56,584 bases of DNA from Pelagibacterales bacterium MED-G43 (GTDB lineage: Bacteria; Pseudomonadota; Alphaproteobacteria; Pelagibacterales; Pelagibacteraceae): positions 1-56,584 of the forward strand of contig NTJK01000001.1 in assembly GCA_002457475.1 (NCBI GenBank), read 5' to 3'. Both the position numbers and the translations under genes were made by a program. The notes beneath the pieces are model-generated. The model made no database searches. It saw nothing but the letters and a program-made list of their open reading frames with translations, and had not been told where the DNA came from. Positions 43,765 to 52,795 of this stretch are shown one piece after another (position 1 is the first letter of the stretch; each line of letters begins with the position of its first letter).

Positions 43765-45083
43765 TCAACAATTTTAAGTTTATTTTTATTATCTAAATAC
43801 ATTATTGAACCGTCAATAAAAATTGGATTAGTTTTTATTTTTGATGGTAATTTGTTAATTTTTTCTATTCGTCCATTGACATTAAAAAGAGCAACATATT
43901 TATTGTTTAAAAATAAAAAAATTTTATTGTTCACCAGAAAAAAATTATTAATTTCCAATTTTTTATTTATATTTAAAAATTTAGATAATTGATTTTTTAT
44001 ATCATACGAATATAAAATTCCACCATCATCTAATTTAGCTGCAATCAAGAAATTATTTTTTGTAACAAAAAAAATAAGTTCATTGTTAATTATTGGTTTT
44101 AAATTAGATAAATAATTACTTTTACTTAAAATATTTCCAGTTTGCGAGTCAAGTAAATATGAAAGCTTGTCTGAGGAAACTATAATCCTATTTTTATCGT
44201 TAATTATTTGATTTCCTTTAAATAAATTATTTGATGTTAATTCTAAAGATTGATTTAAATTAATAAACCAATTTATTGTCTTTAATTTAAGATTGATTGA
44301 ATATAAAGAGCCAAATGAATTAAGAAAAAATAAATTATCATCTTTAATCGAAAAATTATTAACAAATTGATTAGTTACTTTAGTTTCCTCTGTCGGTATT
44401 GATTTAATTATTTCTCCGTTATTCTTATTTAAAAAAAATATATTATTTTTATGACTTGCTGAAATAACTATATTTTTGTAAATTTTTAAATTTGATTTGA
44501 ATGGTATTTGTAAATTTTTTGCCCAAAGCAATGAATTTGATTGATAGTCGAAGGCATAGATATACCCCAGGTTGTCTGAGACATATATAATATTTTTATC
44601 AATTACAAAATTAAGATTTTTTTTGAATCCTTTATATTTATTTTTATAAAAATTAAATTTTCGAATTATTTCTTTTTTTATTATTGAATATACGATTACA
44701 TTACCTTTTACATCATTTAAAATGATGTTATCGTCATGATATAATAGAATTTTACTAGACTTATATTTAGAAAGTTTTTTGCCATTTAATATTAATTGAT
44801 AGTTGCCGTTATATTTAAAGTTATTAGTATTGTTAGAGTCGCTATAAAATGGATCTGTCCATTGACTATTTTTTATGACCTGAGATAGGTTTAAAACCAT
44901 TTTTTTATCTAAGGTAATTGTTTTATCAAAAATTTTTTTTGAATTTGAAATTGTCTTAAAATCTTTAAAAGGACTTTCTACATCGGTTTTGATTGTATTT
45001 TCATTTTTCCAAATACCGGTCTTATCATCAAAAGAACAATTAGAAAGAATAAATAAAATTATTAAAGCTGTAAATAATTTCAT
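43761..45083 (-). CDS. bamB: BamB-like PQQ-repeat beta-propeller lipoprotein
   Basis: A 440-residue protein with a lipoprotein signal peptide (FTALIILFILSNC, lipid-modified Cys at position 16) and repeated beta-propeller blades (YAFDYQSNSLLWAKNLQIP; GSLYSINLKLKTINWFINL; YLLDSQTGNILSKSN; LIAAKLDDGGILYSYD). This suits BamB of the outer-membrane protein assembly machine, and the yfgM-bamB order is the one seen in proteobacteria. der (engA), its usual downstream neighbour, is missing; the gene runs into purF instead. Sequence is divergent, so membership rests on fold, lipobox and context. Confidence 0.83.
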   Translation of the reverse strand: MKLFTALIILFILSNCSFDDKTGIWKNENTIKTDVESPFKDFKTISNSKKIFDKTITLDKKMVLNLSQVIKNSQWTDPFYSDSNNTNNFKYNGNYQLILNGKKLSKYKSSKILLYHDDNIILNDVKGNVIVYSIIKKEIIRKFNFYKNKYKGFKKNLNFVIDKNIIYVSDNLGYIYAFDYQSNSLLWAKNLQIPFKSNLKIYKNIVISASHKNNIFFLNKNNGEIIKSIPTEETKVTNQFVNNFSIKDDNLFFLNSFGSLYSINLKLKTINWFINLNQSLELTSNNLFKGNQIINDKNRIIVSSDKLSYLLDSQTGNILSKSNYLSNLKPIINNELIFFVTKNNFLIAAKLDDGGILYSYDIKNQLSKFLNINKKLEINNFFLVNNKIFLFLNNKYVALFNVNGRIEKINKLPSKIKTNPIFIDGSIMYLDNKNKLKIVD

Positions 45084-45087
45084 TGAT

Positions 45088-45597
45088 TTATTTTATCAAA
45101 ATTTCTTGAATTATATTTTTAAGTGAAGAATCTTGCTCAATTAAATTTTTCATTAGATCTTCCCCTGTTTTAGCATCGGAATTTTTAATTAAGTATAAGG
45201 CTTTTTTAAAAATTATAAGTTCTCTCTCATCTTTTGAGGAAATAGACTTTTCTAAAATGTTGAAATATTTCAATATCTTATTTTTATCAATAACTAATTT
45301 TTTTTCTACAATTTTATTTAAAGCTAAAATTGAATAAAAATTATTTTTGCTTAATATTATCTCTTCGTATATTTTTTTTGCTTGATTTTTATTATCGGAT
45401 GCGAGGTATATTCCAGCTTCAATATACTGTTGTCCAATCTTAATACTTTTTTTTTTATTTAAATTGTTAATTAAAGCAAATGAAGTAACGGCTATTAACA
45501 AAACTATAATAAATATATATATTTTGCCTTTATGGTATGAATATAAATTTTCTAATTTATCTTTAAGCTCTATTTTATTTTCTTGATTTTCTTGCAT
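45088..45597 (-). CDS. YfgM-like membrane-anchored TPR protein
   Basis: A 169-residue protein with an N-terminal cytoplasmic stretch, one transmembrane helix (about 29-47, IYIFIIVLLIAVTSFALI) and a helical TPR-like periplasmic domain (QQYIEAGIYLASDNKNQAKKIYEEIIL). It matches the YfgM/TPR_21 family, an ancillary SecYEG-associated protein in E. coli, and sits directly upstream of bamB as in other proteobacteria. It overlaps panB by 23 nt. Confidence 0.78.
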   Translation of the reverse strand: MQENQENKIELKDKLENLYSYHKGKIYIFIIVLLIAVTSFALINNLNKKKSIKIGQQYIEAGIYLASDNKNQAKKIYEEIILSKNNFYSILALNKIVEKKLVIDKNKILKYFNILEKSISSKDERELIIFKKALYLIKNSDAKTGEDLMKNLIEQDSSLKNIIQEILIK

Positions 45598-46369
45598 TTA
45601 AAAAGTTTTTGAAAGTTGGAAATTTTTTTAATTTTACCTCTCTAGTATATTTTTTTACAGCTTTTTCAATTATTCTATCAAGTTTTAGATACTTTTTTAC
45701 AAATTTTGGATAAAAACCGCTTATACCGAGCATATCATCTGTAACCAAGATCTGACCATCGCAATATGAAGATGATCCGATGCCAATGGTTGGAATCTTT
45801 AATTTACTTGTAATTAATTTGGCAGACTCTGGAGATAGACACTCCAGCACGATAGAGAACGCTCCTGCTTTTTCAATTAATTTTGCTTCTTGCAAAAGTT
45901 TTAAAGATTCTTTTTTTGTTTGTCCTTCAATTTTAAATTTTTTTTTGAATTGTGGTGTGTAACCGATATGACCCATTACATTAATTTTTTTTTTTACTAA
46001 ATCTTTAATAATTTTAAAATTTTTTTTATTGCTTTCTAATTTAATTGCGTCACACTTTGTTTGATTTATTACAAACTTCACATTTTTATTTGCCGTTTTA
46101 ATATCATTGTAACTACCTTTAGGCATATCAACCACAAGCAAAGATTTTTTTACTCCTAATTTTACACTTTGTGTGTGTTGGATAATGGTTTCTAGATTAA
46201 TTTTATGAGTATTATTATGTCCGTAGAGTACATTAGCCATTGAGTCGCCGACCAAAATAATGTCTGTGTGATTATCTAAAATCTTAGCTATGTTCTTAGA
46301 GTAAGCCGTTAAACTAACAATCTTAGACTTATTTTTTTTCAATAAAATTTTTTTAATTTTCTTATTCAT
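45575..46369 (-). CDS. panB: 3-Methyl-2-oxobutanoate hydroxymethyltransferase PanB
   Basis: A 264-residue TIM-barrel enzyme that makes ketopantoate from 2-oxoisovalerate and methylene-tetrahydrofolate, the first step toward pantothenate. Motifs include SLTAYSKNIAKILD, LVGDSMANVLYGH (metal Asp), VVDMPKGSY, CDAIKLES, GHIGYTPQ, VLECLSPESAK (catalytic Glu) and PTIGIGSSSYCDGQILV. panC, often adjacent elsewhere, is not in the window. It starts within the guaA stop (1-nt overlap). Confidence 0.94.
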   Translation of the reverse strand: MNKKIKKILLKKNKSKIVSLTAYSKNIAKILDNHTDIILVGDSMANVLYGHNNTHKINLETIIQHTQSVKLGVKKSLLVVDMPKGSYNDIKTANKNVKFVINQTKCDAIKLESNKKNFKIIKDLVKKKINVMGHIGYTPQFKKKFKIEGQTKKESLKLLQEAKLIEKAGAFSIVLECLSPESAKLITSKLKIPTIGIGSSSYCDGQILVTDDMLGISGFYPKFVKKYLKLDRIIEKAVKKYTREVKLKKFPTFKNFLNARKSRK

Positions 46370-47928
46370 TATTCAAGCTCAATCGTGCTTGGTGGTTTTG
46401 AAGTGATATCATAAACTACTCTGTTAACACCTTTAACATTGTTTATAATTTTATTAGAAATATTGTCTATAAAATCTTTTGGAAAGCTAAAATAATCAGC
46501 TGTCATACCGTCTTCGGAAGTAACAGCTCTTAGCAGGCAAACATTTTCATATGTTCTTGAGTCTCCCATTACTCCAACTGTTTTTATTGGAAGTAATGCA
46601 GCATAAGCTTGCCATATTTTATGATAAAGTCCATTTTTAGTTAATTCATTAATATATATATAATCTGCTTCTTGTAGTATTTTAATTCTCTCCTTAGTAA
46701 TATTTCCAATTATCCTAATACCTAATCCAGGACCTGGAAATGGATGTTTATAGTTGATGTTATCAATTAAACCCAAAGACTTTCCTAAAATTCTAACTTC
46801 ATCTTTGAAAAATTCTTTCAATGGCTCGATTAATCTTAAGTTCATCCTTTTTGGTAAACCGCCAACATTATGATGGGATTTTATTTTGGAAGATTTGCTT
46901 CCAGTTGAAGATCTGCTTTCGATTATATCCGGATAAAGGGTTCCTTGAGCTAAATATTTAATATTTTTATATTTTTTTGACTCCTTTTCAAAGACCTTAA
47001 TAAATAATTTTCCTATAATCTTTCTTTTTTTTTCAGGATCAGAAATATTTTGTAATTTATTTAAAAATAGTTTTGAGGCATTTATTATTTTAATATTCAA
47101 TTTATATTTATTTTTAAAAATTTTATAAGTATAATTAAATTCATTTTTTCTCATTAATCCTGTGTCTACCATTATACAAATTAAGTTTTTCTTGATTGCA
47201 TTATTTATTAATAATGCTACTACACTGCTATCCACTCCGCCAGAAAGAGCACATATTACCATATCTTTTTTTACAGTTTTTTTAATTTCATTAATTAATC
47301 TACTTTTTTGTGATTTAATACTCCAACTTTTTTTAATTTTACAAATTGTAAATAAGAAATTTTTAAAAATTTGAATTCCTTTATCTGTGTGTGTCACCTC
47401 CGGATGAAATTGTACACCATAAATTTTATCAAACGAATTTTCTATAATTGTAAATTTTGAATCTTTTGTAGATGCAATCACTTTAAATTTTTTAGGCAGT
47501 TTAACAACTGCATCTTCGTGACTCATCCAAACTGATTTTCGAAAATTTAAGTAGTTATTTGTTAAAAGAGAAGATCTTTTTTCAAATAATATTGCTCTAC
47601 CAAATTCTCTTTTTTTATTTGAGGATTTAATTTTTCCTCCAAATAATTTTGCTATTAATTGCAATCCATAACAAATCCCTAGTACAGGAATTTTTTTTTT
47701 AAATATTTCCTTAGGAACACTTTGGAATTTTGAGCTTGTTACAGTTGAAGGTCCTCCTGAAAGTATTAATCCTTTTATATTGTGATACTTTTTTAATTTA
47801 ATAAGACTCTTTGGTGTGATAATCTCGGAATAAACACCCAATTCTCTTACTCTTCTAGCTATCAATTTTGTTACCTGAGAACCAAAATCAATGATTAAAA
47901 CTTTATCTTTGTCAGTTTGAAATTGCAT
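46369..47928 (-). CDS. guaA: GMP synthase (glutamine-hydrolysing)
   Basis: A 519-residue two-domain enzyme. The N-terminal class I amidotransferase has [11 protein letters not shown] (nucleophile Cys) and VQFHPEVTH (His and Glu); the synthetase domain has the PP-loop [12 protein letters not shown], and the C-terminal dimerisation part carries [13 protein letters not shown] and [11 protein letters not shown]. It aminates XMP, made by GuaB encoded two genes upstream, to GMP. It abuts the TPR gene without a gap. Confidence 0.97.
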   Translation of the reverse strand: MQFQTDKDKVLIIDFGSQVTKLIARRVRELGVYSEIITPKSLIKLKKYHNIKGLILSGGPSTVTSSKFQSVPKEIFKKKIPVLGICYGLQLIAKLFGGKIKSSNKKREFGRAILFEKRSSLLTNNYLNFRKSVWMSHEDAVVKLPKKFKVIASTKDSKFTIIENSFDKIYGVQFHPEVTHTDKGIQIFKNFLFTICKIKKSWSIKSQKSRLINEIKKTVKKDMVICALSGGVDSSVVALLINNAIKKNLICIMVDTGLMRKNEFNYTYKIFKNKYKLNIKIINASKLFLNKLQNISDPEKKRKIIGKLFIKVFEKESKKYKNIKYLAQGTLYPDIIESRSSTGSKSSKIKSHHNVGGLPKRMNLRLIEPLKEFFKDEVRILGKSLGLIDNINYKHPFPGPGLGIRIIGNITKERIKILQEADYIYINELTKNGLYHKIWQAYAALLPIKTVGVMGDSRTYENVCLLRAVTSEDGMTADYFSFPKDFIDNISNKIINNVKGVNRVVYDITSKPPSTIELE

Positions 47929-48351
47929 TTATTTTTTAGATAAATTCTCAATTTCAATTTTTAATTCATTGCTTTGTCTACAAAAATTACTGCAAATAGA
48001 TTTTAATTTTGTATTTAACTCCTTGCTTTTTTGATAGTCAGAGGAAGAAAGTTTAAGTTTTGCAAGATTATAAATTGCTTCCTCATTTTTTGGATTCAAT
48101 AACATAACTGTTTTTAAGTTTTGTTCCTCTAAATCTTTTTTTTCTTGTCTATTAAATATTTTTGACAAATATAGATAAGATAATTCACTTTTAGGATTAT
48201 ATATTAAATCTTGTTCGAATTTAAATTTTGCATCTTCAAATTTATTATTATTATATAGAATGATGCCTTCTTGAAAGTATTTTGACTTAGCAAGTAAATA
48301 ATTTGGTACAAAGAAAAGAACCAATACTGTTATCAAAAATTTTTTCATCAT
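47929..48351 (-). CDS. Exported tetratricopeptide-repeat protein
   Basis: A 140-residue protein with a signal peptide (KKFLITVLVLFFVPNYLLA) and about two to three TPR-like units (YFQEGIILYNNNKFEDAKFKFEQDL; YLYLSKIFNRQEKKDLEEQNL; AIYNLAKLKLSSSDYQKSKEL). It ends with a Cys-x3-Cys pair (CSNFC). It lies between guaB (4-nt overlap) and guaA (no gap), so it is co-translated with GMP-synthesis genes despite its likely periplasmic location. Function is unknown. Confidence 0.75.
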   Translation of the reverse strand: MMKKFLITVLVLFFVPNYLLAKSKYFQEGIILYNNNKFEDAKFKFEQDLIYNPKSELSYLYLSKIFNRQEKKDLEEQNLKTVMLLNPKNEEAIYNLAKLKLSSSDYQKSKELNTKLKSICSNFCRQSNELKIEIENLSKK

Positions 48352-49427
48352 AATTTATAATTAAATGTTTTTTGCGTCATCTCAACACTGTGAACCATAC
48401 TTTCGTAAAAACCTGCTTTTGTAATTTTAACAAATTTTGCTTTTTTATTTATTTCTTTCAAATTTTTTGCTCCAATATACCCCATAGATGATCTCAATCC
48501 ACCCTGTAGTTGATATATTATCTTAGATACTTTACCTTTGTATTCTACACGACCTTCTACACCTTCTGGAACAAATTTTGTTTTATCTTTATAATTTTTT
48601 TGAAAATACCTATTAGCTGATCCAGCTGACATCGCGCCAATAGATCCCATGCCTCGGTATTGTTTATAAATTTTTCCGTTTTTTTTAAATTTCTTTCCAG
48701 GACTTTCCTCTGTACCAGCAAAAATTGACCCCATCATAATTGCATCTGCACCAGCTGCTAAAGCTTTTGCAATATCTCCTGAAAACTTTATTCCGCCATC
48801 TGAAATAATTTTTATTTTTTTCTTACTTAAAGCTTTTTTTACATCCATAATTGCAGAAATTTGAGGGACACCGATACCTGCCACCATCCTAGTAGTACAA
48901 ATCGACCCTGGTCCAATTCCTACTTTTATTATATCTGCGCCTGCATTGTATAAATTTTTTGCAGCTTCACCTGTCGCGATATTTCCAACACAAACAGGTA
49001 TATTTTTTATTATTCTTTTTATTTGTGACAAAGTTTTTAAAACTTTTTCACTATGTCCGTGAGCTGTATCTATAACTATTAAATCAACTCCATTAGAAGT
49101 CAAAGACCTTGCTCTTTCTAAGTCCTCTTTGTTAGTGCCGATCGCTGCTCCAACATACAGTTTTTTATCTTTTACTTTTTTAATTTCGTTGGACTGTTTT
49201 TTTATATCCAAATTTCGGTGAATGACTCCAAGGCCTCCCTCTTTGGCGATTGCTATTGCCATTTTCGACTCCGTAACAGTATCCATAGCTGAAGTTAAAA
49301 AAGGGACCTTAAGAGATATTTTTTCAGTTAGTTGTAAAAGAATGTTGGTGTTTGAGGGTAGAACATTTGAGTATTTTGGTAATAGCAAAACATCGTCAAA
49401 AGTTAATGCTTCTTTTATTGTTTCCAT
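48348..49427 (-). CDS. guaB: IMP dehydrogenase lacking the CBS (Bateman) module
   Basis: A 359-residue IMPDH; the usual bacterial form is about 485-490. The catalytic barrel is complete: [31 protein letters not shown], the loop [10 protein letters not shown] with catalytic Cys177, [17 protein letters not shown], and the IMPDH flap [13 protein letters not shown]. Where other IMPDHs insert two CBS domains, after the EVRKVK-like segment (here EIKKVK, ending at Lys87), this protein passes in about three residues to [12 protein letters not shown] reductase (GuaC) also lacks CBS domains, but the N-terminus, flap and proximity to guaA identify IMPDH. It should make XMP without CBS-mediated nucleotide control. 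Confidence 0.92.
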   Translation of the reverse strand: METIKEALTFDDVLLLPKYSNVLPSNTNILLQLTEKISLKVPFLTSAMDTVTESKMAIAIAKEGGLGVIHRNLDIKKQSNEIKKVKDKKLYVGAAIGTNKEDLERARSLTSNGVDLIVIDTAHGHSEKVLKTLSQIKRIIKNIPVCVGNIATGEAAKNLYNAGADIIKVGIGPGSICTTRMVAGIGVPQISAIMDVKKALSKKKIKIISDGGIKFSGDIAKALAAGADAIMMGSIFAGTEESPGKKFKKNGKIYKQYRGMGSIGAMSAGSANRYFQKNYKDKTKFVPEGVEGRVEYKGKVSKIIYQLQGGLRSSMGYIGAKNLKEINKKAKFVKITKAGFYESMVHSVEMTQKTFNYKL

Positions 49428-49453
49428 ATAAACTTATATACAATTATTTTAAA

Positions 49454-50080
49454 TTATAAAGACTTTAAAATTTCACAATGTAAATAAGTTTCTTTTGATT
49501 CTCTTCTACTAGACTCAGGCTTGAAAAAATTTACTTTTTTAAATATAGTTTTTGCTAGATTTTTTACTTCTATAAAATCCTCACCCATAAATAGTTTAGA
49601 AACTAATACACCTTTAGGTTTAAGCATTTTTTTTGAGAAATGTATCACATCCGTGCATAATTGGTTTGTTCTAATAGAGTCTAAAGATTTACTACCAGTG
49701 GTGTCTGCAGCCATATCAGATACAATTACATCCAAGAAGTTATCAAAATACTCTGTAACTGTAATTTTAGTTTGTTCATCAAGTATATTTCCTTTAAAAA
49801 ATTTTACATTATTTATAGGCTCCATATTATTAATATCTATAGCCATAATTTTTCCTTCTTTGATAATCTGTCTTGCTACCTGGGACCAGCCTCCAGGTGA
49901 TGAGCCTACATCTAACAAGTTAGTATTTTTTTTTATAAAATTATACTTTTTGTTAAGCTCGATTAATTTGAACGAAGCTCGAGAACGATAACCTAATGTT
50001 TTAGATTTTTTAAAAAACTGGTCTCTGTGTTGTTTGATTTTCCAAGAATTACTTTTTTTAATTCTTTTTGATTTTTTCAT
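49454..50080 (-). CDS. rlmE: 23S rRNA 2'-O-methyltransferase RlmE (FtsJ/RrmJ)
   Basis: A 208-residue RrmJ-type methyltransferase. SRASFKLIELNKKYNFIK precedes the SAM motif LLDVGSSPGGWSQVA; DIVSDMAADTTG-like (VIVSDMAADTTGSKSLD) supplies the catalytic Asp, followed by LVSKLFMGEDF and RRESKETYLHC. It methylates a uridine in the A-loop of 23S rRNA. Its ATG shares a base with the pssA stop; guaB follows after 26 nt. Confidence 0.95.
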   Translation of the reverse strand: MKKSKRIKKSNSWKIKQHRDQFFKKSKTLGYRSRASFKLIELNKKYNFIKKNTNLLDVGSSPGGWSQVARQIIKEGKIMAIDINNMEPINNVKFFKGNILDEQTKITVTEYFDNFLDVIVSDMAADTTGSKSLDSIRTNQLCTDVIHFSKKMLKPKGVLVSKLFMGEDFIEVKNLAKTIFKKVNFFKPESSRRESKETYLHCEILKSL

Positions 50081-50871
50081 TATAAAACATCTTCATGATT
50101 TTCCTCAGTTGTTTTATCAGTATTTTTTTTACTTTGATTGTTATAAATCATTAAACTTACTGGAATTGAAGCTAGATAGCCTACACCAAAAATTAAAAGA
50201 GTTTCAAGTGTATAGAATAACAATGCAATAAAAACAATTCCTATTCCTAATAATAAAAAAACAGTTGTTTTAGGTGATATAGATATTTTTTTTAGTGATA
50301 AAGTTGGAACTTTGCTTACTAATAAAATAGCAATAATTACTGTAAGATAAGGTGTAATTTTTTTAATTTCTAGTCCTAAATTTAAATCTGTAAGCTCATA
50401 TATCAACGGCATTAAAATCAATAAACCTCCTGCAGGTGATGGTATTCCCTCAAAGAAATTATATTTCCATACTTCTGTTTCATCTATCTTGGTCAAATTG
50501 AATCTAGCCAATCTTAAAACACAACAAACAGAATAAATAAGAGTTATAGCCCAACCTAACTTACCGTAATTTTGTAATTCCCAAAAATATAAAATAAAAA
50601 CTGGAGCTATACCAAAGCTTACAAAGTCTGTTAAAGAGTCTAATTCCTTGCCAAACTCAGTTGTTCCCTTAATCAATCTCGCTATTCTTCCATCAAGTGC
50701 GTCTAATATTGCTGCAAGTAAAATTAAAGTGACAGCTAAACTAAAATTACCGTCTATAGAAAATTTTATTGAACTAATCCCTAAACAAACTCCGGCTAAA
50801 GTTAAAATATTCGGTAATAAATATCTTGTTTTTTTAGCTGAAACTAATTTAAATTTTTTATTTTCTTCCAT
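50080..50871 (-). CDS. pssA: CDP-diacylglycerol-serine O-phosphatidyltransferase
   Basis: A 263-residue membrane enzyme with about seven helices. The CDP-alcohol phosphatidyltransferase motif D-x2-DG-x2-AR-x8-G-x3-D-x3-D is intact at residues 57-82 (Asp57, Asp60, Gly61, Ala64, Arg65, Gly74, Asp78, Asp82). It makes phosphatidylserine, which the neighbouring Psd decarboxylates to phosphatidylethanolamine. It overlaps psd and rlmE by 1 nt each. Confidence 0.94.
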   Translation of the reverse strand: MEENKKFKLVSAKKTRYLLPNILTLAGVCLGISSIKFSIDGNFSLAVTLILLAAILDALDGRIARLIKGTTEFGKELDSLTDFVSFGIAPVFILYFWELQNYGKLGWAITLIYSVCCVLRLARFNLTKIDETEVWKYNFFEGIPSPAGGLLILMPLIYELTDLNLGLEIKKITPYLTVIIAILLVSKVPTLSLKKISISPKTTVFLLLGIGIVFIALLFYTLETLLIFGVGYLASIPVSLMIYNNQSKKNTDKTTEENHEDVL

Positions 50872-51518
50872 TATTCAGAAGCTAACAGGCTTTCTCCTGC
50901 TACTACATTTTGACCAAGCTTAGCTAAAACTTTTTTATTTTTAAAGTATATGTCTACTCTGCTGCCGAACCTTATCATTCCAATTCTTTCACCTTGTTTT
51001 AATTCTTGTCCTTGTTCAACTTCGCATACTATTCGTCTAGCTATCAAGCCTGCTATCTGAACAATTATAATTTCTTCTCCATTAATTAATTTAATTTTAA
51101 AGTAATTTCTCTCATTCTCTTCACTTGCCTTATCTAAAGAGGCATTTAAAAATTTTCCAGGTTTATAAAAAATTTCTTCTACTTTGCCAGTTGATGGAAT
51201 TCTATTTACGTGACAGTTAAATACATTCATAAATATGCTTACTTTAGTGTAGGAGGTGTTTTCTAATCTTAATTCTTCAGGCCCTGATTTTTCAGATATA
51301 TCAGTTATCAAGCCATCAGCAGGGCTCACGAGATATTTATCATCATTAATCGAATATCTATCTGGGTCCCTAAAAAAATAGTAAACCCAAACTGTTATCA
51401 AAATGAAAATAACTCCTAAGAATTCGGAGAAAAATAAAATAATAAAAGTAACTAAAATTGAGATAGCTAAAAATTTATATCCCTCTTTATGAATCTTTGG
51501 AAATATTGTATTAAACAT
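50871..51518 (-). CDS. psd: Phosphatidylserine decarboxylase proenzyme (short type)
   Basis: A 215-residue short-form Psd with an N-terminal membrane hairpin (about 15-50). YLVSPADGLITD, FMNVFNCHVNRIPSTG and the self-cleavage site RFGSRVDIYF are conserved; cleavage between Gly185 and Ser186 would create the pyruvoyl group. It makes phosphatidylethanolamine. psd and pssA head a nine-gene minus-strand run reaching bamB. Confidence 0.95.
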   Translation of the reverse strand: MFNTIFPKIHKEGYKFLAISILVTFIILFFSEFLGVIFILITVWVYYFFRDPDRYSINDDKYLVSPADGLITDISEKSGPEELRLENTSYTKVSIFMNVFNCHVNRIPSTGKVEEIFYKPGKFLNASLDKASEENERNYFKIKLINGEEIIIVQIAGLIARRIVCEVEQGQELKQGERIGMIRFGSRVDIYFKNKKVLAKLGQNVVAGESLLASE

Positions 51519-51528
51519 AATAATTAGT

Positions 51529-51556
51529 TTGATAATTTTTTCTTAATATGTATAAA
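51529..51556 (+). promoter_or_regulatory. Candidate promoter of icd
   Basis: TTGATA, 16 nt, TATAAA, in the 62-bp divergent region between psd and icd. The -10 ends 24 nt before the icd ATG, giving a leader of about 18 nt with no Shine-Dalgarno. Confidence 0.5.
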
Positions 51557-51580
51557 AATCACAGTTAATCAATCTATTTT

Positions 51581-52795
51581 ATGGCAAAAATTAAAGTTAA
51601 AAATCCAGTAGTTGAGTTAGACGGAGACGAAATGACTAGAATTATCTGGTCTTTTATCAAAGACAAGTTGATTAAGCCCTATTTAGAAATAGACCTTAAA
51701 TACTATGATCTCGGAATGGAAAGCAGGGACAAAACTGATGATCAAATCACCATTGATGCAGCTAATGCTATTAAACAATATGGTGTTGGTGTTAAGTGCG
51801 CTACAATAACTCCTGATGAAGCTAGAGTAGAAGAATTTAAGCTTAAAAAAATGTGGAGATCACCCAATGGAACTATTCGTAACATTTTGGGTGGCACAGT
51901 ATTTAGAGAACCAATCATTTGTAAAAATGTTCCAAAATTAGTTCCAGGATGGACGAAGCCAATCGTGATAGGCAGGCATGCTTTTGGTGATCAGTACCGA
52001 GCTACTGATTTTTTAATTCCTGGGGAAGGAAAAATGGAAGTCAAATGGACATCAAAAGATGGAAAGGATAAAAAAGAATTTCAAGTATTTGATTTTACAG
52101 GACCAGGAACAGCCCTAGCAATGTATAATTTAGATGATTCTATAAAAAATTTTGCAAGAGCGTGTATGAATTATGGGCTTGGTAGAAAATGGCCAGTTTA
52201 TTTATCAACTAAAAATACAATTTTAAAAGCTTACGATGGTCGTTTTAAAGATCTGTTTCAAGAAATTTTTGATAAAGAGTTTAAAAGTAAGTTTGACTCA
52301 GCTAAAATTACTTATGAGCATAGGTTAATTGATGACATGGTTGCTTGTGCTATGAAATGGAATGGTGGTTATGTGTGGGCATGTAAAAACTATGATGGAG
52401 ACGTACAGTCAGACACTGTAGCTCAAGGATTTGGTTCTTTAGGACTGATGACTAGTGTTCTTATGACGCCAGATGGAAAAACAGTTGAGTCTGAAGCTGC
52501 GCACGGGACAGTGACGAGACACTATAGAATGCATCAACAAGGAAAAGAAACTTCTACAAATCCGATAGCATCAATTTTTGCTTGGACAAGAGGTTTAGCT
52601 CACAGAGGAAAATTAGATGATAATGTTGAATTGACTCAATTTGCATCTTCAATTGAAAAAGTTTGTGTAGAAACAGTCGAAAGTGGCTCTATGACTAAGG
52701 ACCTTGCAATTTTAATCGATAAGTCTTCTAAATACTTAACTACTAATCAATTTTTAGAGGCAATTGACGGTAATCTCAAAAAAAAACTTAATTAA
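51581..52795 (+). CDS. icd: NADP-dependent isocitrate dehydrogenase (eukaryote-like dimeric type)
   Basis: A 404-residue enzyme of the eukaryote-like IDH group common in alphaproteobacteria and distinct from E. coli Icd. It starts [21 protein letters not shown] and has the isocitrate-binding segment [63 protein letters not shown] and [15 protein letters not shown] with the NADP-type end. It forms 2-oxoglutarate and NADPH in the TCA cycle. Its 3' end overlaps alaS by 8 nt. Confidence 0.97.
   Translation: MAKIKVKNPVVELDGDEMTRIIWSFIKDKLIKPYLEIDLKYYDLGMESRDKTDDQITIDAANAIKQYGVGVKCATITPDEARVEEFKLKKMWRSPNGTIRNILGGTVFREPIICKNVPKLVPGWTKPIVIGRHAFGDQYRATDFLIPGEGKMEVKWTSKDGKDKKEFQVFDFTGPGTALAMYNLDDSIKNFARACMNYGLGRKWPVYLSTKNTILKAYDGRFKDLFQEIFDKEFKSKFDSAKITYEHRLIDDMVACAMKWNGGYVWACKNYDGDVQSDTVAQGFGSLGLMTSVLMTPDGKTVESEAAHGTVTRHYRMHQQGKETSTNPIASIFAWTRGLAHRGKLDDNVELTQFASSIEKVCVETVESGSMTKDLAILIDKSSKYLTTNQFLEAIDGNLKKKLN

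Noticed and set aside
48348..49427. GMP reductase (GuaC) as the identity of the short IMPDH-like gene
   Set aside because: The length fits GuaC, but the N-terminus ([15 protein letters not shown]), the [13 protein letters not shown] flap and the neighbourhood with guaA are IMPDH features.
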